NCBI RefSeq assembly: GCF_003323715.1 | Contig: NZ_QOIN01000047.1 | Location: 496,001 to 560,000, forward strand | Direction: 5' to 3' | DNA length: 64,000 nucleotides | Source of the DNA: Streptomyces diacarni | GTDB taxonomy: Bacteria > Actinomycetota > Actinomycetes > Streptomycetales > Streptomycetaceae | Part shown: positions 23,862-33,177 of the stretch, in pieces | How positions within the stretch are numbered: the first letter of the stretch is position 1 | Layout of the letters: each line of letters begins with the position of its first letter | Made by a program: the position numbers and the translations under genes | The notes under the pieces: generated by a model | What the model was told of the DNA's origin: nothing | Database searches by the model: none | Seen by the model: the letters and a program-made list of their open reading frames with translations, nothing else

Positions 23862-24464
23862 ATGGCGAACGGCTCGGGGGGCTCGGGCACCAGGGCGATG
23901 GCTGCGGGAAAGCTGATCGTCGGCTGGGTGGCGCTGCTGTGGCTGCTGGAGGCCGTCGACCAGGCCACGGACAACGCGTTGGACACCTTCGGCGTCGAGC
24001 CCCGCCGCGTGGACGAACTGGTGGACGTGGTCCCGAGCGCCTTCATGCACTTCGGCTTCGAGCACCTGATCGCGAACACGCTGCCGCTGCTGATCCTCGG
24101 CTTCCTGGCGGCCCTGCGCGGGGTGGGCAGGTTCCTGGCCGTCGCCGCGACGATCATCGTGGTCAGCGGCCTCGGCGTCTGGCTCATCGCCCCGGACGGC
24201 AGCAACACCGCGGGCGCCTCGGGGCTGATCTTCGGGTTGTTCGGCTATCTGCTGGCCCGCGGCTTCGTGGACCGCAGGATCACCGACGTCGCCCTCGGCA
24301 GCGTCGTCGCCGTCTTCTACGGCTCCATCCTGTGGGGCGTCCTGCCCACCGACGCGGGCATCTCCTGGCAGGGCCACCTCTTCGGCCTCATCGGCGGCGT
24401 CGTCGCCGCCCGCCTGACCGCCGAGCCCCGCCCGGCGGGCGAGGGCAGACCGGCCTGGCACTGA
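23862..24464 (+). CDS. Rhomboid-family intramembrane serine protease
   Basis: A 200-residue membrane protein with six hydrophobic segments. The catalytic serine is Ser120 in 'NTAGASGLIFGLFGYL' (GxSG), and the catalytic histidine is His172 in 'WQGHLFGLIGG'. 'FEHLIANTLPLLILGF' supplies the HxxxN motif (His68, Asn72). It cleaves transmembrane substrates, and the substrates are unknown. ATG 23862 with a GGGAGG site nine bases upstream is preferred over upstream starts. It converges with the Uma2 gene. Confidence 0.88.
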   Translation: MANGSGGSGTRAMAAGKLIVGWVALLWLLEAVDQATDNALDTFGVEPRRVDELVDVVPSAFMHFGFEHLIANTLPLLILGFLAALRGVGRFLAVAATIIVVSGLGVWLIAPDGSNTAGASGLIFGLFGYLLARGFVDRRITDVALGSVVAVFYGSILWGVLPTDAGISWQGHLFGLIGGVVAARLTAEPRPAGEGRPAWH

Positions 24465-24482
24465 GCCGCCTGGTGCGGGGCC

Positions 24483-25064
24483 TCACCTGTCGAGAGGCTG
24501 GGTGCGGGTCTCCCGGTCGACGGGCAGTGCGTCGGTCTCGATGGTCACCGCGCCGATGTCCATGGTGACCTCGACCGGCTTGCCGTACGGGATGACGTCC
24601 CGGCCCCGGTAACCGTCCGCCCCCGGGTTCCAGTGCACGGTGCACTCGGCGCGGTAGGGGTCGAAGATCAGGTAGTGCGCGATGCCGCGCTGGGCGTACA
24701 GCCGGTCCTTGGTGACGTAGTCGTGGTGCACGCTGCTCGGCGAGACCACCTCGATGGCGAGCTCGATCAGGTCGGGCGAGTAGACGCTGAGGTTGCGGTC
24801 GACCTCGGCCATCGGCAGGAGAGCCGAGTCCGGGCAGAGCTCGTCCAGGTCGGTGAAGCGGAAGATGACGTCGGACATGCAGCCCCACTCGGGCCCGAGC
24901 TGGGCCTCGAGGGCGTTTTCCAGGAGCCTGATCGTCCTGCCATGAAACGGCTTGACCGGACTCATCATGATGTTGCCCCCCACGATCTCCATCCGGTAGC
25001 CAGGGAACTGGTCTTCCAGACGGCTGAGCTGTGAGTGCAGGCGGTCGGTCTCCGAGACGGTCAC
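24483..25064 (-). CDS. Uma2-family (DUF820) putative endonuclease
   Basis: A 193-residue Uma2 protein, with a PD-(D/E)XK-like nuclease core: 'RMEIVGGNIMMSPVKPFHGR', 'ELCPDSALLPM' and 'DLIELAIEVVSPSSVHHDYV' with 'KDRLYAQRGIAHYLIFDPY'. The Asp and Glu-Val-Val-Ser-Pro residues are the predicted catalytic set. The family is abundant in Streptomyces and cyanobacteria, with no firmly established biological role. GTG 25064 has a GGGAG site six bases upstream. It is flanked by the rhomboid gene and the UbiA gene. Confidence 0.87.
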   Translation of the reverse strand: MTVSETDRLHSQLSRLEDQFPGYRMEIVGGNIMMSPVKPFHGRTIRLLENALEAQLGPEWGCMSDVIFRFTDLDELCPDSALLPMAEVDRNLSVYSPDLIELAIEVVSPSSVHHDYVTKDRLYAQRGIAHYLIFDPYRAECTVHWNPGADGYRGRDVIPYGKPVEVTMDIGAVTIETDALPVDRETRTQPLDR

Positions 25065-25108
25065 GGCGCTCTCCCTTCCCTGCTCTCGATGGTAGAGGGA
25101 AAGGCTAC

Positions 25109-26029
25109 TCACACACTCAGCCCGCGCACCGCGAGATCCAGCAGGGCGCACACGAACAGGGCGATGCCGATAAAGCTGTTGACCTGGAAGAAGGCGCGGT
25201 TGAGGCGGGTCAGGTCGTGGGGGCGGACGAGGGTGTGCTCGTAGCCGAAGGCGGCGGTGACGATGACGAGGCCCAGCCAGTAGAAGACGCCCGCGTCCGT
25301 CAGCAGGCCGAAGGTGACCAGCAGGGCCACGGTGACCAGGTGGGCGGCGCGCGTGGTGTGGATGGCGGCGGCGGTGCCGAAGCGGGCCGGGAGGGACTTC
25401 ACCCCGTTGTCGCGGTCGGCCTCGACGTCCTGGCACGCGTAGATCAGGTCGAAGCCGCCGATCCAGATGCCGACGGCCAGGCCGAGGACGGCGCCGTGCC
25501 AGGACCAGGAGCCGGTGACGGCGAGCCACGCGCCGAGGGGGCCGATGGCCTGGGCGAGTCCGAGGATGGCGTGCGGGAAGTGGGTGAAGCGCTTCCCGTA
25601 CGGATAGACGACCATCGGGAGCGCCGCGACGGGTGCCAGGGCCAGGCAGAGCGGGTTGAGCAGGGCGCAGGTGCCGAGGAAGACGACGAGGGCGACGGCG
25701 GCGCCCGTCCACGCCGTGCGCACGGAGACCGCGCCGGTGACCAGTTCGCGGCCCGCGGTGCGCGGGTTGCGGGCGTCGATCTCGCGGTCGATGATCCGGT
25801 TCGCGGCCATCGCGAAGGTCCGCATCCCCACCATGGCGACCGTCACCAGCAGCAGCTGCCACCAGTGGACGCTGCGGCTGTCGCGGTACATGGCGGTGAG
25901 CGCGGCGATGTAGGCGAAGGGCAGCGCGAAGACGGAGTGCTCGATGACCACCAGGCGCAGGAAGGCGCGGACGCGTCCGACGTCGGCGCCAGGGCCTGGG
26001 CCGACGATGCCCTCGGCGGTGCTGCTCAC
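25109..26029 (-). CDS. mqnP: UbiA-family prenyltransferase of menaquinone synthesis (MqnP)
   Basis: A 306-residue membrane prenyltransferase with about eight helices. The first Asp-rich motif is 'NRIIDREIDARNPRTAGREL' and the second is 'DLIYACQDVEADRDNGVKSL'; both bind Mg-prenyl diphosphate. In organisms with the futalosine route this enzyme attaches the polyprenyl tail to 1,4-dihydroxy-6-naphthoate. GTG 26029 overlaps the UbiD stop by four bases (GTGA), so the two are translationally coupled. The gene symbol follows the futalosine-pathway naming and is inferred from the cluster. Confidence 0.87.
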   Translation of the reverse strand: MSSTAEGIVGPGPGADVGRVRAFLRLVVIEHSVFALPFAYIAALTAMYRDSRSVHWWQLLLVTVAMVGMRTFAMAANRIIDREIDARNPRTAGRELVTGAVSVRTAWTGAAVALVVFLGTCALLNPLCLALAPVAALPMVVYPYGKRFTHFPHAILGLAQAIGPLGAWLAVTGSWSWHGAVLGLAVGIWIGGFDLIYACQDVEADRDNGVKSLPARFGTAAAIHTTRAAHLVTVALLVTFGLLTDAGVFYWLGLVIVTAAFGYEHTLVRPHDLTRLNRAFFQVNSFIGIALFVCALLDLAVRGLSV

Positions 26030-27477
26030 AGCCCGTACTCCTTCCACCGGCGCGTCACCAGGTCGGCCGTCTTCGCGTCGGACTCGATCATCTCCGGCCA
26101 GCCGCCGTCCCGCGTGTAGCCCTCCTCGGGGGTTTTGCGGGTGGCGTCGATGCCGGCCTTGCCGCCCCAGAACTGCTGGTAGGAGGCGTGGTCCAGGTGG
26201 TCGACGGGTCCCTCGGCCACGGTGAGGTCGCGCGCGTAGTCCACGTTGCCCAGGGCCCGCCAGGCGACCTCGTGCAGGTTCCGCACGTCGCAGTCGGCGT
26301 CGACGATGACGATGAGCTTGGTCAGCGACATCATGTGGGCGCCCCAGATGGCGTGCATCACCTTCTGGGCGTGCTTGGGGTATTTCTTGTCGATGGCGAC
26401 GACCGCGCAGTTGTGGAAGCCGCCCGCCTCGGGCAGGTGGTAGTCGACGATGTCGGGTACGACGATCTTCAGCAGCGGCAGGAAGAACCGCTCGGTGGCC
26501 CGGCCCAGCGGCCCGTCCTCGGTCGGGGGCCGGCCGACGACGATCGACTGGAGCAGCGGTCGCTTCCGCGTCGTCACGCAGTCGATCCGCAGCGCGGGGA
26601 AGGGCTCCTGGGGGGTGTAGAAGCCGGTGTGGTCGCCGAAGGGGCCCTCTGGCAGCATCTCGCCCGGCTCCAGCCAGCCCTCCAGCACGACCTCGGCGTC
26701 CGCGGGAACCTGGAGCGGGACGGTCTTGCAGTCGACCATCTCGACGCGCTTGCCCTGCAGGAAGCCGGCCAGCAGGTACTCGTCGATGTCGGCGGGCAGC
26801 GGCGCGGTGGAGGCGTAGGTGACGGCGGGCGGGCAGCCGAAGGCGATGGCGACGGGGAGTTTCTCGCCGCGCCGCGCCGCGACCTGGTAGTGGTTGCGGC
26901 TGTCCTTGTGGATCTGCCAGTGCATCCCGATGGTGCGCCGGTCGTGCCGCTGGAGCCGGTAGAGGCCCAGGTTGCGCACCCCGCTGGCGGGGTCCTTGGT
27001 GTGGGTGAGGCCGAGGTTGAAGAAGGAGCCGCCGTCGCCGGGCCAGGTGAACAGCGCGGGCAGCCGGTCCAGGTCGACCTCGTCGCCCTGCCGAACGACC
27101 TCCTGGACGGGCGCCTCCTTCACCTTCTTCGGCGGCACGTGCGTCATGGCGCCGAGCTTCCCGAAGGCCTCGCGGAAGCCGACGAAGCCCTGCGGCAGCT
27201 CGGGCTTGAGCAGGCCGCCGATCTTGTCGCTGATCTCGTCGTAGGAGGACAGACCGAGCGCCTTGAGCAGCCGCCGGTCCGTGCCGTAGACGTTCATGGC
27301 CAGCGGCATGTCCGAGCCCTTGACGTTCTCGAACAGCAGCGCAGGGCCGCCCGCCTTGTTCACCCGGTCGACGAGCTCCCCGACCTCCAGGTGCGGGTCG
27401 ACCTCGGCCTTGACCCGGACGAGGTCACGGTCACGCTCCAGCGCCCGCAGGAGCGAGCGGAGATCGTCGTATGCCAT
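26026..27477 (-). CDS. mqnL: UbiD-type prenylated-FMN decarboxylase of menaquinone synthesis (MqnL)
   Basis: A 483-residue UbiD family protein. 'WPGDGGSFFNLGLTHTKDPA' and 'NLGLYRLQRHDRRTIGMHWQ' form the prenyl-FMN/Mn region, and 'PEGPFGDHTGFYTP' carries the catalytic Glu-Arg-Glu type acidic residue. 'IVVPDIVDYHLPEAGGFHN' and 'HAIWGAHMMSLTKLIVIVDA' are diagnostic. Its expected role is decarboxylation of the prenylated naphthoate, using cofactor made by the UbiX homologue. It is first in the pair with mqnP. The start ATG 27477 follows a GGGAG site. Confidence 0.9.
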   Translation of the reverse strand: MAYDDLRSLLRALERDRDLVRVKAEVDPHLEVGELVDRVNKAGGPALLFENVKGSDMPLAMNVYGTDRRLLKALGLSSYDEISDKIGGLLKPELPQGFVGFREAFGKLGAMTHVPPKKVKEAPVQEVVRQGDEVDLDRLPALFTWPGDGGSFFNLGLTHTKDPASGVRNLGLYRLQRHDRRTIGMHWQIHKDSRNHYQVAARRGEKLPVAIAFGCPPAVTYASTAPLPADIDEYLLAGFLQGKRVEMVDCKTVPLQVPADAEVVLEGWLEPGEMLPEGPFGDHTGFYTPQEPFPALRIDCVTTRKRPLLQSIVVGRPPTEDGPLGRATERFFLPLLKIVVPDIVDYHLPEAGGFHNCAVVAIDKKYPKHAQKVMHAIWGAHMMSLTKLIVIVDADCDVRNLHEVAWRALGNVDYARDLTVAEGPVDHLDHASYQQFWGGKAGIDATRKTPEEGYTRDGGWPEMIESDAKTADLVTRRWKEYGL

Positions 27478-27618
27478 ACCCCTCAGTATCTCCCTCGCGG
27501 CCCGCGCCCTGAGCGCCGGGGCCTCCGCGCGGCCCATTACGCTGGCACCGTGGGACCCGGACGCCGGGCCCCGCACCGCATCCGTCCGGCGGCATCTCGC
27601 ACCCAGGGGGCGTTCCGC

Positions 27619-28014
27619 GTGATCATCAGGCTCCTGCCCGTCCTCGTGATCCTGGCCCTGTGGATCTACGCGTTCATCGACTGTCTGAACACCCCCGAGA
27701 ACGAGGTGCGCAAGCTGCCCAAGGTGGTGTGGGTCATCCTCATCCTGCTGTTCGGGCAGGTGCTGCTGGGGCCCGTCGCCTGGTTCCTGGTGGGACGCCC
27801 CCGCCGCAACACGCCCTACGGCGCGGTCCGTGCCGACGAACGCCGCTGGGTCGCCCCCGACGACAACCCGGACTTCCTCAAGTCCCTGGAGGGCGGCCGG
27901 CCGCCCGAGGGGGACGACGAGAGGGGCCGGGGCGGCGACTCCGCGCCCGAGCCGCGGCACCCGGACGAGGAGCTGCGCGACAAGCGCCCGGACCGCAACC
28001 AGGACGAGTCCTGA
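27619..28014 (+). CDS. PLDc_N domain membrane protein
   Basis: A 131-residue protein with two hydrophobic helices at residues about 3-20 and 38-58, separated by the conserved 'IDCLNTPENEVRKLPKVVWV'. This is the phospholipase D-nuclease N-terminal (PLDc_N) domain, which occurs alone in many actinobacteria as a two-helix anchor. The remaining ~70 residues are a charged Arg/Asp/Glu/Pro-rich cytoplasmic tail with no catalytic HKD motif. GTG 27619 has a G-rich site upstream. It is divergent from the mqnL gene. Confidence 0.82.
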   Translation: MIIRLLPVLVILALWIYAFIDCLNTPENEVRKLPKVVWVILILLFGQVLLGPVAWFLVGRPRRNTPYGAVRADERRWVAPDDNPDFLKSLEGGRPPEGDDERGRGGDSAPEPRHPDEELRDKRPDRNQDES

Positions 28015-28095
28015 CCGACCCTCCTGGCGGCACTCCCCTCCCGCCTTCTTCTCGGCGGAAGGCGAGCCGCTCCCGCGGTAAGGGAGCCCGAAGGC

Positions 28096-28644
28096 TCACA
28101 CGCGGTCGGCGTACTGCGCGCGCAGCGCGGCGAAGCGGGCCGGCGTCCAGGCGTCCCAGTCCGCCGGACGCCCCCGCAGCTCCTCGCCCAGCAGCTCGAA
28201 GTGCTGGTGCCAGCCGGCGAGGGTGTCCAGCAGCCGGCCCAGATCGCCGGTGAAGTCGTTGCGGAAGCGGACGCGGGTGCCCTCCTCGTCGAGCGCGCCG
28301 CGCAGGGTGAAGCCGAAGGAGCCGCGCGCGTCGACCGTGTACTCGGCGAGTCGCCGCCTGGACCAGGCGGTGATCCGGCCGGGCGACGTCGGGCGCGGAT
28401 CGGCGTCCGCTCCCCCGTCCAGCCAGCGCAGCGTCACCGCTCCGCCGGGTCCCGGCTCGAAGGGGTCGGCCGCGGCCAGCCACCCCCGCAGTCCCGCTGG
28501 GGTGGCGACCGCCGCCCAGACGCTCTCGGGCGGGTGCGGAAAGGACAGCTCGAAGCCGACGGTGTGGGCGGCGCCGTCGGCGCTGCTGCGTGCGCTTCCG
28601 TAGGGCACCCCACCGGGTGCCGCCTGCGCGCTGTCGGTGCTCAT
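28096..28644 (-). CDS. SRPBCC (START-like) domain protein
   Basis: A 182-residue protein with the SRPBCC/AHSA1 fold: 'FELSFPHPPESVWAAVATPA' opens the domain after a ~28-residue polar extension, and 'GLRGWLAAADPFEPGPGG' and 'GSFGFTLRGALDEEGTRVRF' follow, ending with the long C-terminal helix 'LLDTLAGWHQHFELLGEEL'. Members bind lipids or other hydrophobic ligands, often acting as uncharacterised cyclase-like or stress proteins. It lies between the PLDc_N gene (convergent) and the cytochrome maturation operon. Confidence 0.83.
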   Translation of the reverse strand: MSTDSAQAAPGGVPYGSARSSADGAAHTVGFELSFPHPPESVWAAVATPAGLRGWLAAADPFEPGPGGAVTLRWLDGGADADPRPTSPGRITAWSRRRLAEYTVDARGSFGFTLRGALDEEGTRVRFRNDFTGDLGRLLDTLAGWHQHFELLGEELRGRPADWDAWTPARFAALRAQYADRV

Positions 28645-28704
28645 GGCTCCACCTTCACCTTCGTCCCGCGCCGTGAACCCTGTGCTGTGCGAAGGGGCGG
28701 GTGC

Positions 28705-29832
28705 TCAGACGCCCGCGTAGGAGTGCTTGCCGTTGAAGAAGATGTTCACGCCGTAGTAGTTGAACAGGAAGCAGGCGAAGGCGAGGAGCGCGAGGTACGC
28801 GGCCTTGCGTCCCTTCCAGCCCGCCGTGGCGCGTGCGTGCAGGTAGCAAGCGTAGGCGACCCAGGTGATGAACGACCAGACCTCCTTCGGGTCCCAGCCC
28901 CAGTAGCGGCCCCAGGCGTCGCCCGCCCAGATGGCGCCCGCGACGATGGTGAAGGTCCAGAACGGGAAGACGGTGGCGTTGATCCGGTAGGCGAACTTGT
29001 CGAGGGAGGCCGCCGAGGGCAGCCGCTCCAGGATCGAGGTGCCCACGGCTCCGGGCTTGCCGCCGCCCAGCAGCTTCGTCTCGTAGGAGTCGCGGAAGAG
29101 GTAGAGCAGCGAGCCGACGGCGCCGAGGTAGAGCAGCGCACCGCAGATGATGGCCAGCGAGACGTGGATCCACAGCCAGTAGGAGTGCAGCGCGGGCACC
29201 AGCTGGTCGCTGTCGGTGTACAGGACGGTGACGGCCAGGCCGAGGTCCAGCAGCACGGTGGTGACCAGCGGCAGCCCCATCCAGCGGACGTTCTTCTTGG
29301 CGATCAGGAAGCCCAGGTACCCGGCGACGGCGACCATCGAGAAGGCCGTCGAGAACTCGTACATGTTGCCCCAGGGGGCGCGCTGCACCGACAGGGAGCG
29401 GGTCAGCACTCCGGCGAAGTGCAGCAGGAAGGCGAGCACCGTCATGGAGACGGCGATGCGTCCGTACATGTCGCCCTGCTGGTCGCCCGCCGCGGCGCCG
29501 GGGCCGTCGGGCAGGTCGCCGCGCTTGCCGCTGCCGGAGCGGGTGACGATCTTCGGGGTCTTCGGCGGAGCGGGCTTCTCCAGCACGGCCGTACCGCCCT
29601 CGGCCGCCTTGGCCCGTACGGACACGCCGCCGGACTGGGCGGGCACGGCGTCGTCGGCGCCGGGCTTCTTCGTCAGGGCTGCGGCGGTGCGGGCCACCTT
29701 GCTGCGCGAGCCGAACGTCCACTCGGCGATGTACGCGCAGAAGGCCAGCACGTAGACGGCCATCGCCGAATAAATCAGATAGTTGCTGATCTGAGCGAGC
29801 TGCTCGTTGGGCTCGGCTGCCAGGAGATTCAC
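28705..29832 (-). CDS. ccsB: Cytochrome c biogenesis protein CcsB (heme handling, system II)
   Basis: A 375-residue integral membrane protein. The tryptophan-rich heme-binding segment is 'WGRYWGWDPKEVWSFITWVA' (WWD type), and conserved histidines flank it ('LHFAGVLTRSLSV', 'LHSYWLWIHVSLAII', 'LHARATAGWKG'). The N-terminal third includes an inserted Pro/Ala/Lys-rich loop (about residues 45-120). With ResB it forms the system II synthetase that carries heme across the membrane and attaches it to CXXCH of apocytochromes c. It overlaps resB by four bases. Confidence 0.92.
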   Translation of the reverse strand: MNLLAAEPNEQLAQISNYLIYSAMAVYVLAFCAYIAEWTFGSRSKVARTAAALTKKPGADDAVPAQSGGVSVRAKAAEGGTAVLEKPAPPKTPKIVTRSGSGKRGDLPDGPGAAAGDQQGDMYGRIAVSMTVLAFLLHFAGVLTRSLSVQRAPWGNMYEFSTAFSMVAVAGYLGFLIAKKNVRWMGLPLVTTVLLDLGLAVTVLYTDSDQLVPALHSYWLWIHVSLAIICGALLYLGAVGSLLYLFRDSYETKLLGGGKPGAVGTSILERLPSAASLDKFAYRINATVFPFWTFTIVAGAIWAGDAWGRYWGWDPKEVWSFITWVAYACYLHARATAGWKGRKAAYLALLAFACFLFNYYGVNIFFNGKHSYAGV

Positions 29833-31631
29833 TTGCCTGCTCCTTCGGGGGCTTGGGCAGGATCGGCCGGTGTCTTCGACGCGTCCGCCTCATCGGTGGC
29901 GGCCTCGTCGGCGGCGTCGGCACTCGTCTCGGACGCGACGGGTGCCGCGTCCTGCATATCGGTAGCGAGGGAGGCGAGTTCGTCGGGCAGCCGAGCGGAC
30001 TCGCTGCGGCCCAGTGCCGCCATCTCGACGACGGTGCGGCCGTCGTCGCCCGCGTACGCCCGCACCCACACGCGGCGGCGCTGGATGAACAGCGACCCGG
30101 CGAGCCCCGCGATGGCCGCCAGCGCACCGCCGAGGGCCCAGCCGTTGCCCACCTGGTGGGAGACCTGGAAGTTCGCCCACTCCTTGACGCCCTCGAACTC
30201 CAGGGAGCCCGCGCCGTTCGGCAGGGTCATGGTGTCGCCGGGGGTGAGCTTCTTGGCGAAGGGGCTGCCGTCCTTCTCCTTGAACTTCTCCATGTTGTCG
30301 GTGTCGAGCTGGTAGACGTTCTGCGCGGGACCGCCGTCGACGCCGAGGTTGCCGTGGTAGGCGGTCAGGAACATCGCCGGGTTCTTCAGCAGGGGCGACT
30401 GGGAGAACATGGTGCCGCTGTCCGGCTGGAAGTCCGGGACGAAGAAGCCCTGGAAGCCGACCTGGTCCTTGCGGCCCTTGGCGTCCACGTAGTCGGGAAC
30501 CTTGACGACGCCGCTGGAGGTCTGGTTGTTGTCCTGCTGGAGGAAGGGCACGGGACCGCGGTAGGCGAGGTTGCCCTTGCCGTCCTTGACGGAGACGACG
30601 GGCGCGTAGCCGTTCGCGATCAGGTAGACCTTGGAGGAACCGACCTGGAGCGGATGGTTCACCTTGATCGTGCTCTCGGTCCCCTCCGACGTGCCGCCCT
30701 CGGTGTGCGTGATCTCGGCCCGGTAGTCGCGCGCGGTGCCCTTGTTGGGGCCGCTCGTCTCATACGTGGCGTGGAAGTCCTTCAGCCGGAAGGAGAAGGG
30801 GTCGAGCATGTCGGAGGTGAACAGCGAGCCCGACTGGAAGTCGTCGTACTGGGTCAGCACGTTGGAGAAGCTGTCGCCCTGGACGATCAGTTTGCGGCCC
30901 TCGGACTTGAACAACTGCCCGGAGGCGAACGCCAGCAGCAGGACGATCAGCGCGATGTGGAAGGCCAGGTTGCCGGCCTCCCGCAGATAGCCCTTCTCCG
31001 AGGCGACGGCGCCCCTCGACGGTCCGCCGTCGTCCTGCTCCTGATGGGTGCGGAACCGCCTGCGCCGCAGCAGCGTCCTGGCGGCGCCCAGCACCTGATC
31101 GGGCGCGGCCTCGGTGCGCCAGGTGGTGTAGACGGGCATCCGGTCGAGACGGCGCGGGGCGCGCGGCGGACGCGACCGCAGCTGGCCGACGAACTGCCAG
31201 GTGCGCGGGACGATGCAGCCGATCAGCGAGACGAACAGCAGAATGTAGATCGCCGAGAACCACACCGAGGTGTAGACGTCGAACAGCTGGAGCTTGTCGT
31301 AGAGCGGCGCCAGCGTGGTGTGGTCCGCACGGAACTTCTCGACCTTGAGCGCGTCCACCGGGGTCTGCGGGATGACCGAACCGGGGATCGCGCCCAGCGA
31401 CAGCAGGAAGAGCAGGATCAGCGCCACCCGCATGGACGTCAGCTGCCGCCAGAACCACCGCGCCCAGCCCAGCGGCCCCAGCGAGGGAACGTTCAGCTTC
31501 TCCTCGCTCGGCGCCGTCGACAGCTGCGCCGCGGCCTCCCGCTCCTTGGCCGCCTCGGACTCGCCCGCGGCGCCCGCGCCCTGGGTCCCTGTCTCGGTAC
31601 CGACGTCCTTGCCGGTATCGGTCGTGCTCAT
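29829..31631 (-). CDS. resB: Cytochrome c biogenesis protein ResB/Ccs1
   Basis: A 600-residue ResB protein. Four transmembrane segments are visible: two N-terminal ('MRVALILLFLLSLGAIPGSV', 'WFSAIYILLFVSLIGCIV'), one near residue 205-225 ('LAFHIALIVLLLAFASGQLF') and one near 495-515. The large extracytoplasmic domain lies between the third and fourth. 'LPRTWQ'-like '[20 protein letters not shown]' is diagnostic. It partners CcsB in heme attachment. Long polar N- and C-terminal tails, rich in Ala, Glu and Asp, are typical of Streptomyces. The gene is in the tlpA-ccdA-resB-ccsB operon. Confidence 0.92.
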   Translation of the reverse strand: MSTTDTGKDVGTETGTQGAGAAGESEAAKEREAAAQLSTAPSEEKLNVPSLGPLGWARWFWRQLTSMRVALILLFLLSLGAIPGSVIPQTPVDALKVEKFRADHTTLAPLYDKLQLFDVYTSVWFSAIYILLFVSLIGCIVPRTWQFVGQLRSRPPRAPRRLDRMPVYTTWRTEAAPDQVLGAARTLLRRRRFRTHQEQDDGGPSRGAVASEKGYLREAGNLAFHIALIVLLLAFASGQLFKSEGRKLIVQGDSFSNVLTQYDDFQSGSLFTSDMLDPFSFRLKDFHATYETSGPNKGTARDYRAEITHTEGGTSEGTESTIKVNHPLQVGSSKVYLIANGYAPVVSVKDGKGNLAYRGPVPFLQQDNNQTSSGVVKVPDYVDAKGRKDQVGFQGFFVPDFQPDSGTMFSQSPLLKNPAMFLTAYHGNLGVDGGPAQNVYQLDTDNMEKFKEKDGSPFAKKLTPGDTMTLPNGAGSLEFEGVKEWANFQVSHQVGNGWALGGALAAIAGLAGSLFIQRRRVWVRAYAGDDGRTVVEMAALGRSESARLPDELASLATDMQDAAPVASETSADAADEAATDEADASKTPADPAQAPEGAGK

Positions 31632-31634
31632 GGA

Positions 31635-32429
31635 TCAGATCCCCACAGTGAAGTCGGACGACCAGACCGTGATCTCGTAGACGATCCGGTCCCAGATGCC
31701 TGTGACGAGCAGGACACCGACGACGACGAGCATCCCGCCGCCGAGCCGCATGACCCACGCGTAGTGCCGCTTCACCCAGCCGAAGGCGCCCAGCGCACGG
31801 CGGAAGGCGAGGGCGGCGAGGACGAAAGGAACGCCCAGCCCCAGACAGTAGGCCACCGTCAGCAGCGCACCGCGGCCCGCGCTCCCCTGGTCCGAGGAGA
31901 GCGTGAGGACGGCGGCGAGGGTCGGCCCGATGCAGGGCGTCCAGCCGATACCGAACAGCACCCCCAGCATGGGAGCGCCCGCCAGCCCTATCGCGGGCCG
32001 CTTGTGGATGCGCACCTCCCGCTGGGTGAAGCGCGCCAGCGGACCCAGCACACCCATGAAGGCGAGCCCCAACAGGATCGTCAGCCCGCCCAGCACCTTG
32101 GAGATGACGTCCCGGTGCTCCTGGAGAGTGGCACCGAAGCCGCCGAAGAGGGCGCCGCCCGAGACGAAGACGGCGGTGAAGCCCAGCACGAACAGGCCGG
32201 CCCCCAGGAACATCCGGCCGCGCCGCGCCTCGGCCAGGTCGGTGCCGCTGACCCCCGTGACGTAGGAGAGGTAGCCGGGCACCAGCGGCAGCACGCACGG
32301 CGAGAAGAAGGAGACCAGTCCGCCCAGCAGCGCGATGGGCAGCGCGAGCAGCAGGGCGCCGCCGAGGACGGTGTCGTTCATGCCCGAGGACGCGAGGGAG
32401 ACGACGGGGCCGGCCGCGAGGGAGGTCAT
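31635..32429 (-). CDS. ccdA: Thiol-disulfide transporter CcdA
   Basis: A 264-residue six-helix membrane protein. The two redox cysteines lie in '[20 protein letters not shown]' and '[20 protein letters not shown]', the hallmarks of CcdA/DsbD. It passes electrons from cytoplasmic thioredoxin to the extracytoplasmic thioredoxin-like protein encoded next door, keeping apocytochrome cysteines reduced. It is seven bases from the tlpA stop and three bases from the resB start, so the four genes form one operon. Confidence 0.93.
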   Translation of the reverse strand: MTSLAAGPVVSLASSGMNDTVLGGALLLALPIALLGGLVSFFSPCVLPLVPGYLSYVTGVSGTDLAEARRGRMFLGAGLFVLGFTAVFVSGGALFGGFGATLQEHRDVISKVLGGLTILLGLAFMGVLGPLARFTQREVRIHKRPAIGLAGAPMLGVLFGIGWTPCIGPTLAAVLTLSSDQGSAGRGALLTVAYCLGLGVPFVLAALAFRRALGAFGWVKRHYAWVMRLGGGMLVVVGVLLVTGIWDRIVYEITVWSSDFTVGI

Positions 32430-32436
32430 GAGGCGG

Positions 32437-33039
32437 TCACTTCGCGTCGATCAGGGGGTCGAGCGCCGAGCGCAGTTCCTTCTCGCTCAGCGACTTCAGT
32501 GCCCGCACCGCGACCTTGCCGTCCTGGTCGAGGATGAGGGTGGAGGGGATGGCCTGCGGCGAGAGGGTGTTCTTGGGGAACTTGAGGATGAGCTTGCCGC
32601 TGGGGTCGTAGAAGCTCGGGTAGTCGACGTCGTAGCTGCGCTCGAACGCCTGCGCGTTCGCCTTGTCCAGGTCGCGGGTGTTGATGCCGAGGAACTGGAC
32701 GCCCTTGTCCTCGGTGTCGTGGGCGACCTTGGCCAGGTTGGGAGCCTCCGCGCGGCAGGGGCTGCACCACGAGCCCCACACGTTGAGCACGACGACCTTG
32801 CCCTCGTAGTCGGAGAGCTTCAGCTTCTTCCCGTCCACCGAGGTGCCCGCCAGATCCGGCGCCTCGGTGCGCTTGCCCTCGGGCACCTCGGTGATCTCAC
32901 CCGTGCCCTTCACGAACTTCGTGTCGCCGGAGGACGAGCCGGGCTGCTCGCCGCTGCACGCGGACAGCAGCAGCGCGCCGGCGGCGACCCCGGCGGCCAG
33001 CAGGGTGGTGCGGCGGCGGGAGGCGCGGGTCTGGCTCAT
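32437..33039 (-). CDS. TlpA/ResA-type thioredoxin lipoprotein
   Basis: A 200-residue exported thioredoxin. Residues 1-27 are a lipoprotein signal with lipobox 'LLSAC' (Cys28). The thioredoxin fold has the active site '[17 protein letters not shown]' (Cys92, Cys95) and the cis-proline in '[14 protein letters not shown]'. It reduces apocytochrome c cysteines before heme ligation, receiving electrons from CcdA. It is the first gene of the cytochrome maturation operon, starting 138 bases after the phosphatase gene end. Confidence 0.92.
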   Translation of the reverse strand: MSQTRASRRRTTLLAAGVAAGALLLSACSGEQPGSSSGDTKFVKGTGEITEVPEGKRTEAPDLAGTSVDGKKLKLSDYEGKVVVLNVWGSWCSPCRAEAPNLAKVAHDTEDKGVQFLGINTRDLDKANAQAFERSYDVDYPSFYDPSGKLILKFPKNTLSPQAIPSTLILDQDGKVAVRALKSLSEKELRSALDPLIDAK

Positions 33040-33177
33040 GTGAAAAGTTTCGCATGCGCGCCTCCGCGATCTTTCGCGCCCCCCACCGCATGCGTACCCC
33101 GCTGCGCTTGGGCAGTCTGCTCCCCCAGCCTCCGGCCGGGAGGTGCCCCCAGCCCCGCGGAACGCCTGCCCACAACC

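Noticed and set aside
29853-32537. Long plus-strand frame opposite resB and ccdA
   Set aside because: The minus strand encodes complete ResB and CcdA with all motifs. The plus-strand product is low-complexity Gln/Arg/Gly.
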